In this document: positions 1 to 5,056 of the stretch, piece by piece
Layout: each line of letters begins with the position of its first letter
Numbering within the stretch: the stretch's first letter is position 1
Source of the DNA: Methylotetracoccus sp.
GTDB lineage: Bacteria > Pseudomonadota > Gammaproteobacteria > Methylococcales > Methylococcaceae
Assembly (NCBI GenBank): GCA_025458755.1
Contig: JALORT010000146.1
Location: 1 to 6,084 of the forward strand
DNA length: 6,084 bases
Direction of reading: 5' to 3'
Translations under genes and position numbers: made by a program
The notes under the pieces: generated by a model
The model's database searches: none
What the model was told of the DNA's origin: nothing
Seen by the model: only the letters and a program-made list of their open reading frames with translations

Positions 1-140
1 AGATTACCGGAACGGGCAGCACCCGCCGTTCCCGCGGCGGTGGTCGATCATTCCGCTGCTCGGCTTGCGGCCAGCGGATAGAGCTTCGGACAAGGGTTCA
101 GGAATCGCCAGCGGTTCCGCCCAAGTTCCAATGCCGGCAG
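1..140. other. Left flank, no recognisable gene
   Basis: This stretch has no complete gene that I recognise. Two plus-strand frames are open from the window edge: one stops at TAG 79-81, the other at TGA 146-148, inside the palindrome that follows. Either could be the C-terminal end of an upstream gene. The translations are low in information, rich in Ala, Pro and Arg, and match no family I know. The minus-strand open frame across here (303 down to 4) runs antisense through the thioredoxin-like gene's start and looks like a shadow. Confidence 0.3.
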
Positions 141-169
141 CCCCGTGATCGGATGACCCGATCACGGGG
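141..169. repeat. Perfect 12-bp inverted repeat (hairpin or operator)
   Basis: CCCCGTGATCGG (141-152) and its exact reverse complement CCGATCACGGGG (158-169) flank a five-base loop, ATGAC. No T-run follows on either strand, so it is not a canonical intrinsic terminator. It ends 15 bases before the TAAAAT hexamer of the next gene, so its right arm covers where a -35 element would lie. It may be an operator for the thioredoxin-like gene or a U-tract-less terminator for an upstream plus-strand gene. The sequence alone does not decide. Confidence 0.7.
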
Positions 170-183
170 ACTGCGCATCCGTG

Positions 184-189
184 TAAAAT
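184..189 (+). promoter_or_regulatory. Candidate -10 box for the thioredoxin-like gene
   Basis: TAAAAT differs from the sigma-70 consensus TATAAT at one position and lies 31 bases before the GTG at 221, giving a plausible 5' leader of about 25 bases. At 16-18 bases upstream there is no TTGACA-like sequence; that place is taken by the right arm of the palindrome 141-169. If the promoter is real, it may depend on an activator or be repressed through the palindrome. Confidence 0.45.
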
Positions 190-220
190 CCTGGCGGTCG
201 ACTGATCGGAGCCAACACTC

Positions 221-712
221 GTGACCGCCCTCTTCCGAACATTCCGGTTGCTGTTCATCCTGGGCGCCCTCGGCGTAACGACCGGTACGGCGTGGGCCGC
301 CACCCGGCCGTTTGCCGACGGCAGCTATGAGTCGATCAGAAAGGCGCATCAGGGGCAGCCCTTCGCGCTGGTTTTCTGGTCGGTGGACTGCAGTCCCTGC
401 GTGAAGGAGCTCAGTCTCTTGGCCGCTGCGTTGAAGCAGCACCCGCAAATGAAACTGGTGCTCGTATCCACCGACGAGTCCGCCTACCGGGCAAGAGTCG
501 AAGAGATGCTGGTCAAGCACGGGCTGGAACACGTCGAGTCGTGGATGTTCGGCGACGACGATTCGTCCCGTCTGCGCTATCAAGTCGATCCCCGCTGGTA
601 CGGCGAACTGCCCCGGAGTTATTTCTACGATGCACAGCATAACCGCACCGCGCTGACTGGCGCCATGACCGCGGAACATCTGGATTCATGGCTGAAAACG
701 GCGCGCCAGTAG
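221..712 (+). CDS. Secreted thioredoxin-fold protein (TlpA/redoxin type)
   Basis: The 163-residue protein is probably exported and has a thioredoxin fold. Residues 1-26 look like a Sec signal peptide: Arg near the N-terminus, a hydrophobic core (about 9-22) and a cleavage-like AWA|A. The VFWSVDCSPC stretch carries a CxxC pair (Cys57, Cys60) after a beta strand, where TlpA/ResA-type thiol-disulfide reductases have their active site. GELPRSYFYD (128-137) matches the cis-proline loop that packs against the CxxC (Pro131). The length suits a TlpA-like protein. The start is GTG, with GGAG at 208-211 nine bases upstream; no nearby in-frame ATG exists. The likely role is reducing or shuffling disulfides in periplasmic or membrane-attached partners, but the partner cannot be read from the neighbours. 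It stands alone on the plus strand and converges on the next gene. CSPC differs from WCxxC: Asp replaces the usual Trp before the first Cys. Confidence 0.88.
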   Translation: MTALFRTFRLLFILGALGVTTGTAWAATRPFADGSYESIRKAHQGQPFALVFWSVDCSPCVKELSLLAAALKQHPQMKLVLVSTDESAYRARVEEMLVKHGLEHVESWMFGDDDSSRLRYQVDPRWYGELPRSYFYDAQHNRTALTGAMTAEHLDSWLKTARQ

Positions 713-716
713 TGAT

Positions 717-739
717 GAGCCGCTCGGCACGGCGGTTTT
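717..739 (+). terminator. Weak intrinsic terminator candidate after thioredoxin-like gene
   Basis: Five bases after the stop codon, AGCCGC (718-723) can pair with GCGGTT (732-737), including one G-U pair, across an eight-base loop. A run of four T (736-739) overlaps the right arm. The stem is short and the T-run minimal. The position fits the end of the upstream gene in a convergent arrangement. Confidence 0.35.
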
Positions 740-831
740 CCGGCGAGCTCGAAGCCCAAACTTTTGGCGGAGTCAAAATCTGAGTTTTGGGAATGACCTG
801 GCCCGGAACCGTCCCATTGAGGGGGGCGACG

Positions 832-852
832 AAAAAAGGATCACCAGGGACC
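832..852 (-). terminator. Possible minus-strand terminator
   Basis: Read on the minus strand, GGTC (852-849) can pair with GATCC (842-838, one bulged T), followed by six T (837-832). The T-run is good but the stem is only four pairs with a bulge. It could end transcription from the minus-strand gene whose stop codon is at 1164, leaving a 3' untranslated region of about 330 bases. It could equally be chance. Confidence 0.25.
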
Positions 853-1019
853 ATGCAAGAACAGGTGGCGGTGTACGAACCGGCCCGCTCTTTGAGGGGA
901 GAATCACGACAGGCGTGGCCCCCGGTGATCAACGCATCGAAGAGGTTATGCAGTTCCTATGCTGCACGTTGCATGCCACAGGTGGAGGCAGCGGTCGGCT
1001 CGGGCGTTTGCGCTCATCA

Positions 1020-1081
1020 GGCCGGGGCTCACGCACCCGGCCGTTGCGTGAAATCACGCCCTGGATGCGGCGAATGCCGCA
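1020..1081. repeat. Cluster of nested and alternative hairpins
   Basis: GGCCGGG (1020-1026) pairs with CCCGGCC (1036-1042). TCACGCA (1029-1035) pairs with TGCGTGA (1045-1051), which excludes the first stem. GCGTGA (1046-1051) also pairs with TCACGC (1054-1059) across two bases, better seen as a DNA palindrome than an RNA hairpin. TGCGGC (1066-1071) pairs with GCCGCA (1076-1081) across a four-base loop. All arms are perfect. In a convergent intergenic region these could be terminator or 3'-end processing structures for either gene, or a protein binding site. No T-run follows them. Confidence 0.5.
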
Positions 1082-1163
1082 GTGCCGGTCATTGCTTGGT
1101 GAAGCGGTGACCTGTCGATGCCGTCGCCTACAACCGCGCGGTTCGTGATGGAGAGCAGCGGAG

Positions 1164-1739
1164 TCAGCGCTTAAGGCCGGCCCGTCTGAATGATTTCTGC
1201 GAATCGTCGGATTTCCGCAGCGCGAACTCACTCGATGGCGTCGCGACCGGCTGTCCTGGAGGAGTCCTGTATCGTGCGTGTTTCATCATCGCTGCGCGAA
1301 GCGCGTCGACGACGGGCTGGTTCTCGTACAGATCGGCCAATTCGAGCGGCGTCAAGGAGTGGTCGTCAACGACTTCCAGGGCGGCCTGCTTGGCGTATTT
1401 GCGGACCGCGTCGGGATCGCCGGAGCGGATCGCATCCTTCAACCGGCGCACGGCGGCGGGCTGGCGGACGCGGGCCGTTGTCCGATGCGTGTCGATCAAA
1501 GAGCGCATCTCCGCCAGCTTCTGCTCTGTCCACGAGATCATCGCGAAGCAATAGGCGCTGACGGCGCTGACCAACAGCATCGCGAACAGCATATCCCGGA
1601 GTTCCGGATGAAATCCGAACCGAATGGTCGGGTTGGTCAGCCCGGGCGGGTAATCTACGGAAATGATGACGGCCTCGTGCAGGACCCAGACCAAGGCCAC
1701 GAAGCTGCTTGCCATGATCAGCGCGGCGACGGTCCTCAT
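1164..1739 (-). CDS. Two-TM protein with ankyrin-like cytoplasmic tail
   Basis: This 191-residue protein belongs to no named family I recognise. Two hydrophobic segments, about 4-28 and 48-70, look like membrane helices joined by an 18-20-residue loop. The Arg/Lys-rich remainder suggests a cytoplasmic C-terminus. Residues about 96-150 resemble two ankyrin-type helix pairs: LKDAIRSGDPDAVRKY fits the LxxAixxGDxdxV pattern, and SLTPLELADLYENQPVVDAL fits the TPLxLA...xxVVxxL pattern. The last 40 residues are polar and probably disordered. Ankyrin units usually bind proteins, so a membrane-attached scaffold or immunity-like role is possible, but no partner is visible. The ATG at 1739 is the most upstream start possible because an in-frame TAG lies three codons before it. 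No clear Shine-Dalgarno precedes it, and an internal ATG at residue 9 is an alternative. It is followed by a convergent intergenic region. Confidence 0.72.
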   Translation of the reverse strand: MRTVAALIMASSFVALVWVLHEAVIISVDYPPGLTNPTIRFGFHPELRDMLFAMLLVSAVSAYCFAMISWTEQKLAEMRSLIDTHRTTARVRQPAAVRRLKDAIRSGDPDAVRKYAKQAALEVVDDHSLTPLELADLYENQPVVDALRAAMMKHARYRTPPGQPVATPSSEFALRKSDDSQKSFRRAGLKR

Positions 1740-1742
1740 ATC

Positions 1743-1782
1743 ATTCTAAAACAGCGGCTGGTCTGCGGCATGACGGCTGGTC
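1743..1782 (-). promoter_or_regulatory. Direct repeat next to a -10-like box
   Basis: On the minus strand GACCAGCCG occurs twice (1782-1774 and 1763-1755), 19 bases apart start to start. The second copy is followed six bases later by TAGAAT (1748-1743), a one- or two-mismatch -10 box. This resembles an activator-dependent promoter. The box ends only three bases before the ATG at 1739, so a transcript would start inside or just after that codon. If the promoter is real, the downstream in-frame ATG may be the true start. Chance remains possible. Confidence 0.3.
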
Positions 1783-1843
1783 CCCGATGCAGAGCGAGCG
1801 GCAGCCGGCGTGCCTGTCTCGAGGGGCTGCGGGGAGCATGACG

Positions 1844-1858
1844 GAATAAGCATTATTC
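1844..1858. repeat. AT-rich palindrome GAATAA-n3-TTATTC
   Basis: GAATAA (1844-1849) and its exact reverse complement TTATTC (1853-1858) flank three bases; an outer C-G pair (1842/1860) is also possible. It is an AT-rich island in otherwise GC-rich DNA, about 105 bases upstream of the ankyrin-like gene's start and 74 bases past the stop of the 66-residue gene. This is a plausible size and symmetry for a dimeric repressor site. No neighbouring regulator gene is present to name the protein. Confidence 0.4.
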
Positions 1859-1931
1859 TGGTCGGCCCGCAACACGGCGCTTGTCGACGATAGCGACTGC
1901 GTCCACCGGCGGGTGAGTTCCTCGAGGGGGG

Positions 1932-2132
1932 TCAGGCGGACCGGCGAATCTCGAAGCGGCCGTCGATCAGATGTTCCAAAAATTCGGTCCAATCGAGTTG
2001 ATCCTTAATCGTGACACCAGGACGCCACGCGGTTTCATCATACTGGATGGCGACCTTGTGGCTGTCGGTGTCGATTTCTGTAATGTGAAATCGGTATCCG
2101 GAGCGATGATCGTGTCCAATATGTTTGATCAT
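1932..2132 (-). CDS. Small conserved-looking orphan protein, 66 residues
   Basis: The product begins MIKHIGHDHRSGYRF and ends RFEIRRSA. It has alternating hydrophobic patterning typical of a small beta-rich fold (YRFHITEIDT, KVAIQYDE), followed by an amphipathic helix (LDWTEFLEHLIDG). It has no signal peptide, membrane segment or cysteine, and I cannot assign a function. The ATG at 2132 was chosen because GAGGT (2143-2139) sits six bases upstream. The same frame extends to another ATG at 2189, with GAGGT nine bases upstream of that one, but the extra 19 residues look uninformative. The gene lies between the antiporter and the ankyrin-like protein on the same strand, but gaps of about 240 and 190 bases argue against a tight operon. 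Confidence 0.65.
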   Translation of the reverse strand: MIKHIGHDHRSGYRFHITEIDTDSHKVAIQYDETAWRPGVTIKDQLDWTEFLEHLIDGRFEIRRSA

Positions 2133-2138
2133 GAATGT

Positions 2139-2143
2139 ACCTC
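2139..2143 (-). promoter_or_regulatory. Ribosome binding site deciding the small-protein start
   Basis: Read on the minus strand, GAGGT lies six bases before ATG 2132. A second GAGGTAC motif at about 2203-2197 lies upstream of the alternative in-frame ATG at 2189. The closer spacing and the more protein-like sequence favour the 2132 start. Confidence 0.55.
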
Positions 2144-2296
2144 GATGTTCACGGCCGGGCCGACTCCCCAGCGGCTTGGAGTTCAGCATAGTTAGAGTAC
2201 CTCTTCGGCAAGAAGCCCGCCTCAGCGAATCCGCGCCGCCACCGGCGTGGAGTGGCTGCATTGCGATGGGCTCGCGGGGTTTTGACGTGTCTTGAA

Positions 2297-2330
2297 GCGC
2301 AAGCGGTATAAGCCTCGGCTTTGATTGCGC
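2297..2330. repeat. Nested inverted repeat after the antiporter gene
   Basis: GCGCAA (2297-2302) and TTGCGC (2325-2330) form the outer arms. Inside them AAGCC (2310-2314) and GGCTT (2317-2321) form an inner palindrome. It lies 42 bases past the antiporter stop on the minus strand, so it could form a 3'-end hairpin, but no T-run follows. A plus-strand TTGACG (2282-2287) and TATAAG (2307-2312), 19 bases apart, also fall here. They face only antisense sequence, so I do not call them a promoter. Confidence 0.35.
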
Positions 2331-2371
2331 ATGGGGTCCGGACGAATTGTAACCGAAATGTCCCCAAGGTT

Positions 2372-3460
2372 TCAGCGTGGATGGAAAAGAGGTGTTTCCG
2401 GATTGTCAGGCAGGAAATAGCAGAACAGCGCGATCAGCAGATAGACACTCAATAGTTGGACTCCTTTGAACCAGTTGGACTTGCCGTCGCCAACCAGCAT
2501 CGACAACAGCAGCACAGGGAAGAGGACCATCATGATGCCGGCGTTTCCAACCACCAGATTGAGCGGTTGGGGCGCCAGGTAGTAGCTTGCCAGCACCAGC
2601 ATCGGAGCGACGAACAGGGCGATCTGAATGCTGCTGCCCACCGCGATGCCCATCGTCAGGTCGAGCCTATTCTTGCGCGCCATGGCCACAGCGGCGACAC
2701 TTTCCGGCGCCCCGCCGATCAACGCAATCACGATGACGCCGATGAAGGCGCGCGACATGCCGAGGGTCGCGGTCGTGTCCTCGATCGCGTTGACCAGAAT
2801 CTCACTGATCAGGGCGAGGACGACGGACGACAGCGCGAGACCGGTGACCGCCAGCGGCAGGCCCCAGCGTGGCGGCTGATCCGGAGTCTCGACCGGGTCA
2901 TCCTTGGGTCGGAAGTAGTCGGGATGGGTCTTCAGCATGAACACGAGACTGAGCGCGTAGGTCAGCAGCAGCACGATCGCCACACTGGAATTGAGTCCGT
3001 TGTGAGGGCTGGCCATTCCCGCGGGCACGAAATTGTCGAACATGCTCGGCACCACGATGCTGATCGCCGCAACCATCAAGACCGAGCGTTGAACCCGGGC
3101 GCCGCGGCGGTTGTACTTCTGCACGCGGTGACGGAGGCCGCCGAGCAGGAACGCGAGGCCGAGCACGAACAGCAGATTGCCCAGCATGACACCCACCAGG
3201 GATGCTTTCACGACATCGAGCAACCCGGCGCGCAGCGCCATCAGCGAGATGATCAACTCCGGCGCGTTGCCGAACGTGGCGTTCAACAAGCCGCCGATCG
3301 CATCCCCGGTGCGGAAGGAGATCTGCTCCGTCGACGCCACCAGCGCCGCGGACAACGGGATGATCGCCAATGCCGCCGCGGCGAAGCGGAAAGGCGCGGG
3401 CACGGTGCCGAGATGCGCGCAAACGAACGCGACGGGAATGAAGATCAGCAGCAGTTTCAT
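2372..3460 (-). CDS. cax: Ca2+/H+ antiporter, CAX family
   Basis: The 362-residue inner-membrane protein has about ten or eleven hydrophobic helices in two homologous halves, the CAX layout and usual bacterial length. It would export Ca2+ (perhaps other divalent cations) in exchange for protons. The first half carries the c-1 motif NATFGNAPELIISL (Gly64, Asn65, Glu68), followed by GNLLFVLG. The second half carries the c-2 equivalent ALIGGAPESVAAV (Glu253), followed by NRLDLTMGIAVGSSIQIALFVAP, which is highly typical of CAX proteins. The two halves are joined by an acidic hydrophilic loop (about 178-200, KDDPVETPDQ). The conserved glutamates are kept in both halves, but the second motif has Gly250 where the family usually has Asn (GNAAEH). 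The ATG at 3460 is the only reasonable start because the frame has a stop shortly upstream; its ribosome binding site is poor. A Pho-box promoter points at it. The symbol names the family, not a proven orthologue. Confidence 0.9.
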   Translation of the reverse strand: MKLLLIFIPVAFVCAHLGTVPAPFRFAAAALAIIPLSAALVASTEQISFRTGDAIGGLLNATFGNAPELIISLMALRAGLLDVVKASLVGVMLGNLLFVLGLAFLLGGLRHRVQKYNRRGARVQRSVLMVAAISIVVPSMFDNFVPAGMASPHNGLNSSVAIVLLLTYALSLVFMLKTHPDYFRPKDDPVETPDQPPRWGLPLAVTGLALSSVVLALISEILVNAIEDTTATLGMSRAFIGVIVIALIGGAPESVAAVAMARKNRLDLTMGIAVGSSIQIALFVAPMLVLASYYLAPQPLNLVVGNAGIMMVLFPVLLLSMLVGDGKSNWFKGVQLLSVYLLIALFCYFLPDNPETPLFHPR

Positions 3461-3567
3461 CGGGTAAGGCGGCGGTGATGCGTGCTCCCGTCATGCGACG
3501 GCGGCGCTGGGACGGCAGACACGGGGTCCAAGCGGTGGGCTGCTGGCGCTTTTGGCGGCAATGGTCA

Positions 3568-3583
3568 AACCGGTTGGCCGGTT
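3568..3583. repeat. Palindrome AACCGG-TTGG-CCGGTT in the antiporter leader
   Basis: AACCGG (3568-3573) and CCGGTT (3578-3583) are exact inverted arms around four bases. If the antiporter transcript starts near 3597, as the Pho-type promoter predicts, the palindrome lies at about +14 to +30. There it could be a repressor site or a leader hairpin. No binding protein can be named. Confidence 0.4.
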
Positions 3584-3603
3584 GCGGCGCGTTTATCGTT
3601 TCG

Positions 3604-3637
3604 ATCCTATCTCGGTTCTGTGACATTTCGATGACAG
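3604..3637 (-). promoter_or_regulatory. PhoB-type promoter (Pho box plus -10) facing the antiporter
   Basis: On the minus strand, CTGTCAT (3637-3631), a four-base spacer CGAA, and ATGTCAC (3626-3620) form two seven-base direct repeats 11 bases apart. This matches the Pho box consensus CTGTCATAWAWCTGTCAY at 15 of 18 positions. Ten bases later comes TAGGAT (3609-3604), a -10-like hexamer with two mismatches. The same box and ten-base gap are known from the E. coli phoA promoter, where PhoB replaces a good -35 element. Transcription would start near 3597 and leave a leader of about 135 bases before the antiporter ATG. The box is also 132 bases upstream of egtB and could affect it. The call rests on sequence match alone; no phoB/phoR lies in the window. 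Confidence 0.6.
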
Positions 3638-3731
3638 TCGCTTCCTCGGAGTGCGCCGAAGGTTTCCTGTTCCCGGGTTCCGGGCAGCGGCGTGAGCGGG
3701 ACGTGCGCTTTTCCGCGATCGAGGTCGCGGT

Positions 3732-3737
3732 TAGAAT
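3732..3737 (+). promoter_or_regulatory. egtB: Candidate -10 box for egtB-egtD
   Basis: TAGAAT lies 32 bases before the egtB ATG. The -35 position at 17-base spacing (3709-3714, TTTTCC) is weak. A start near 3744 would give a leader of about 26 bases. It would also exclude the more distant in-frame ATG at 3692, supporting the start at 3770. Confidence 0.45.
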
Positions 3738-3769
3738 GCGGGGCGTTGCCTAAGAGTGCCATCATTTTC

Positions 3770-5056
3770 ATGCGTTTTGCTTTCCGATCGCAGGAGCATC
3801 CCGTTGAGCGTGCCGCGCCGGATGGAGCCTTGCTCGGGGCTTACCTTGAAGTCCGTGCATTGACCGAACGGCTCTGTTCACCGCTGCTGACCGAGGATTA
3901 CGTGATCCAGGCGATGCCGGATGTCAGCCCCCCGAAATGGCATCTGGCCCACACCACCTGGTTCTTCGAGCAGTTCCTGCTGCTTCCATTCTCCCCCCGC
4001 TACCGCGTCTTTCATGCCGAATACAGCCGGCTGTTCAATTCCTATTACGAAACCGTCGGGACGTTCTTTCCGAGGCCGCAGCGCGGCTGTTTGTCGCGGC
4101 CTGGCGTTGCGGATGTTCAGCGCTACCGCGCGCATGTCGATGCGGCGATGCACGACTTGCTGCAGCGCGGCGATGGTCCGGAGATCCGTTCGCGGACTGT
4201 GCTCGGGCTTCATCACGAACAACAGCACCAGGAGTTGTTGCTGACGGATATCAAATACAACTTTTCAGTCAATCCGTTGCTGCCGGCCTACGGTGATCCA
4301 TTTCCCGACGGTGACAGGGCGCCGGCGCTTTCGTGGGTCGCCTGCCGCGGCGGACTGCAGGACATCGGTTTCGGCGGGGACGGCTTCGCCTTCGATAACG
4401 AAACCCCGCGGCATTCGGTCTACCTCGAGGACTTCCGTCTCGGCTCGCGACTGATCACCAATCGGGAATTCCTCGATTTTATGAACGACGGAGGCTACCG
4501 GCGTCCCGAGCTGTGGCTGTCGGAGGGCTGGGCTACGGTCCGCCAGTCTGGCTGGCGGGCGCCGTTGTATTGGGTCGAGAACGAGGGGTCGTGGTCGGTC
4601 TTTTCGCTGTCCGGATTGAGGCGGCTGAACGAGCGGGAGCCGGTTTGTCACGTCAGTTACTACGAGGCGGACGCGTATGCCCGCTGGGCGGGGAAGCGGC
4701 TGCCGAGTGAGCAGGAATGGGAGAGCGCGGCGGCCCCGCTTCCGCTGTCGGGACATTTCGTGGAGTCCGGGCGCATGCATCCGGCGGCGGCGGATGCCGG
4801 TGCCACGGGTCCGGTTCAAATGTTCGGCGATGTCTGGGAATGGACCCGCAGTCCCTACCTGGCCTATCCCCGTTACCAGCCACTGCCGGGGGCGCTCGGG
4901 GAGTACAACGGCAAGTTCATGTGTAACCAGTTTGTGCTGCGCGGCGGCTCCTGCGTGACGTCCCGTTCTCACATCAGGGCCACCTATCGCAATTTTTTTC
5001 ACCCTCGGGACCGTTGGCAGTTCACCGGGATACGTCTGGCCGATGATGCCCTCTGA
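3770..5056 (+). CDS. egtB: EgtB, hercynine oxygenase (ergothioneine C-S bond formation)
   Basis: EgtB is a non-haem iron enzyme that couples hercynine with a cysteine-type thiol and O2 to give a sulfoxide, the committed C-S step of ergothioneine synthesis. The 428-residue protein has the expected two domains. The N-terminal DinB-like domain carries KWHLAHTTWFFE and LGLHHEQQHQE, which supply the three-histidine iron site (likely His61, His149, His153). The C-terminal formylglycine-generating-enzyme-like domain (about 195-425) has RLPSEQEWE, FGDVWEWT, VLRGGSC and the closing WQFTGIRLA. The pattern fits the proteobacterial EgtB family at full length. I chose ATG 3770 because family similarity starts about 20 residues later and a -10 box lies between it and the upstream in-frame ATG 3692; its ribosome binding site is weak. 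It overlaps egtD by 14 bases. With no egtA or egtC here, cysteine or gamma-glutamylcysteine are both possible donors. Hercynylcysteine sulfoxide then needs a lyase encoded elsewhere. Confidence 0.95.
   Translation: MRFAFRSQEHPVERAAPDGALLGAYLEVRALTERLCSPLLTEDYVIQAMPDVSPPKWHLAHTTWFFEQFLLLPFSPRYRVFHAEYSRLFNSYYETVGTFFPRPQRGCLSRPGVADVQRYRAHVDAAMHDLLQRGDGPEIRSRTVLGLHHEQQHQELLLTDIKYNFSVNPLLPAYGDPFPDGDRAPALSWVACRGGLQDIGFGGDGFAFDNETPRHSVYLEDFRLGSRLITNREFLDFMNDGGYRRPELWLSEGWATVRQSGWRAPLYWVENEGSWSVFSLSGLRRLNEREPVCHVSYYEADAYARWAGKRLPSEQEWESAAAPLPLSGHFVESGRMHPAAADAGATGPVQMFGDVWEWTRSPYLAYPRYQPLPGALGEYNGKFMCNQFVLRGGSCVTSRSHIRATYRNFFHPRDRWQFTGIRLADDAL

Larger units (their letters stand above)
713..1163. other. 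Convergent intergenic region, no convincing gene
   Basis: These 451 bases lie between the 3' ends of the thioredoxin-like gene (+) and the ankyrin-like membrane protein gene (-). Open frames exist on the plus strand (787-1110 and 915-1148), but their products are Arg-, Cys- and Gly-rich with no family resemblance, and neither has a clear ribosome binding site. The region holds the terminator candidates expected for convergent genes and a cluster of hairpins at 1020-1081, described separately. Confidence 0.5.

Noticed and set aside
787..1148. Overlapping plus-strand frames in the convergent intergenic region, including Cys-rich CxxC segments
   Set aside because: The cysteines do not form a recognisable zinc motif, the two frames compete, and neither has a convincing start site.
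1741..1992. Minus-strand frame of 83 codons ending one base before the ankyrin-like gene's ATG
   Set aside because: The near-coupled end is suggestive, but it needs a TTG start inside the 66-residue gene, has no ribosome binding site there, and its second half is Arg/Cys/Pro-rich without fold-like pattern. It could be revisited if homologues exist.
2282..2312. Plus-strand promoter-like TTGACG and TATAAG
   Set aside because: The 19-base spacing is long and the only thing downstream on that strand is antisense to the antiporter. An antisense RNA is possible, but nothing else supports it.
2456..3478. Long plus-strand open frame (340 codons) antisense to the antiporter
   Set aside because: It mirrors the antiporter gene, is dominated by His, Arg, Gln and Glu, has no domain or hydrophobic pattern, and arises from GC-rich codon use on the other strand.
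3692..3769. N-terminal extension of EgtB from ATG 3692
   Set aside because: The extra 26 residues do not look like EgtB, and a -10 box at 3732-3737 would place transcription start after that ATG.
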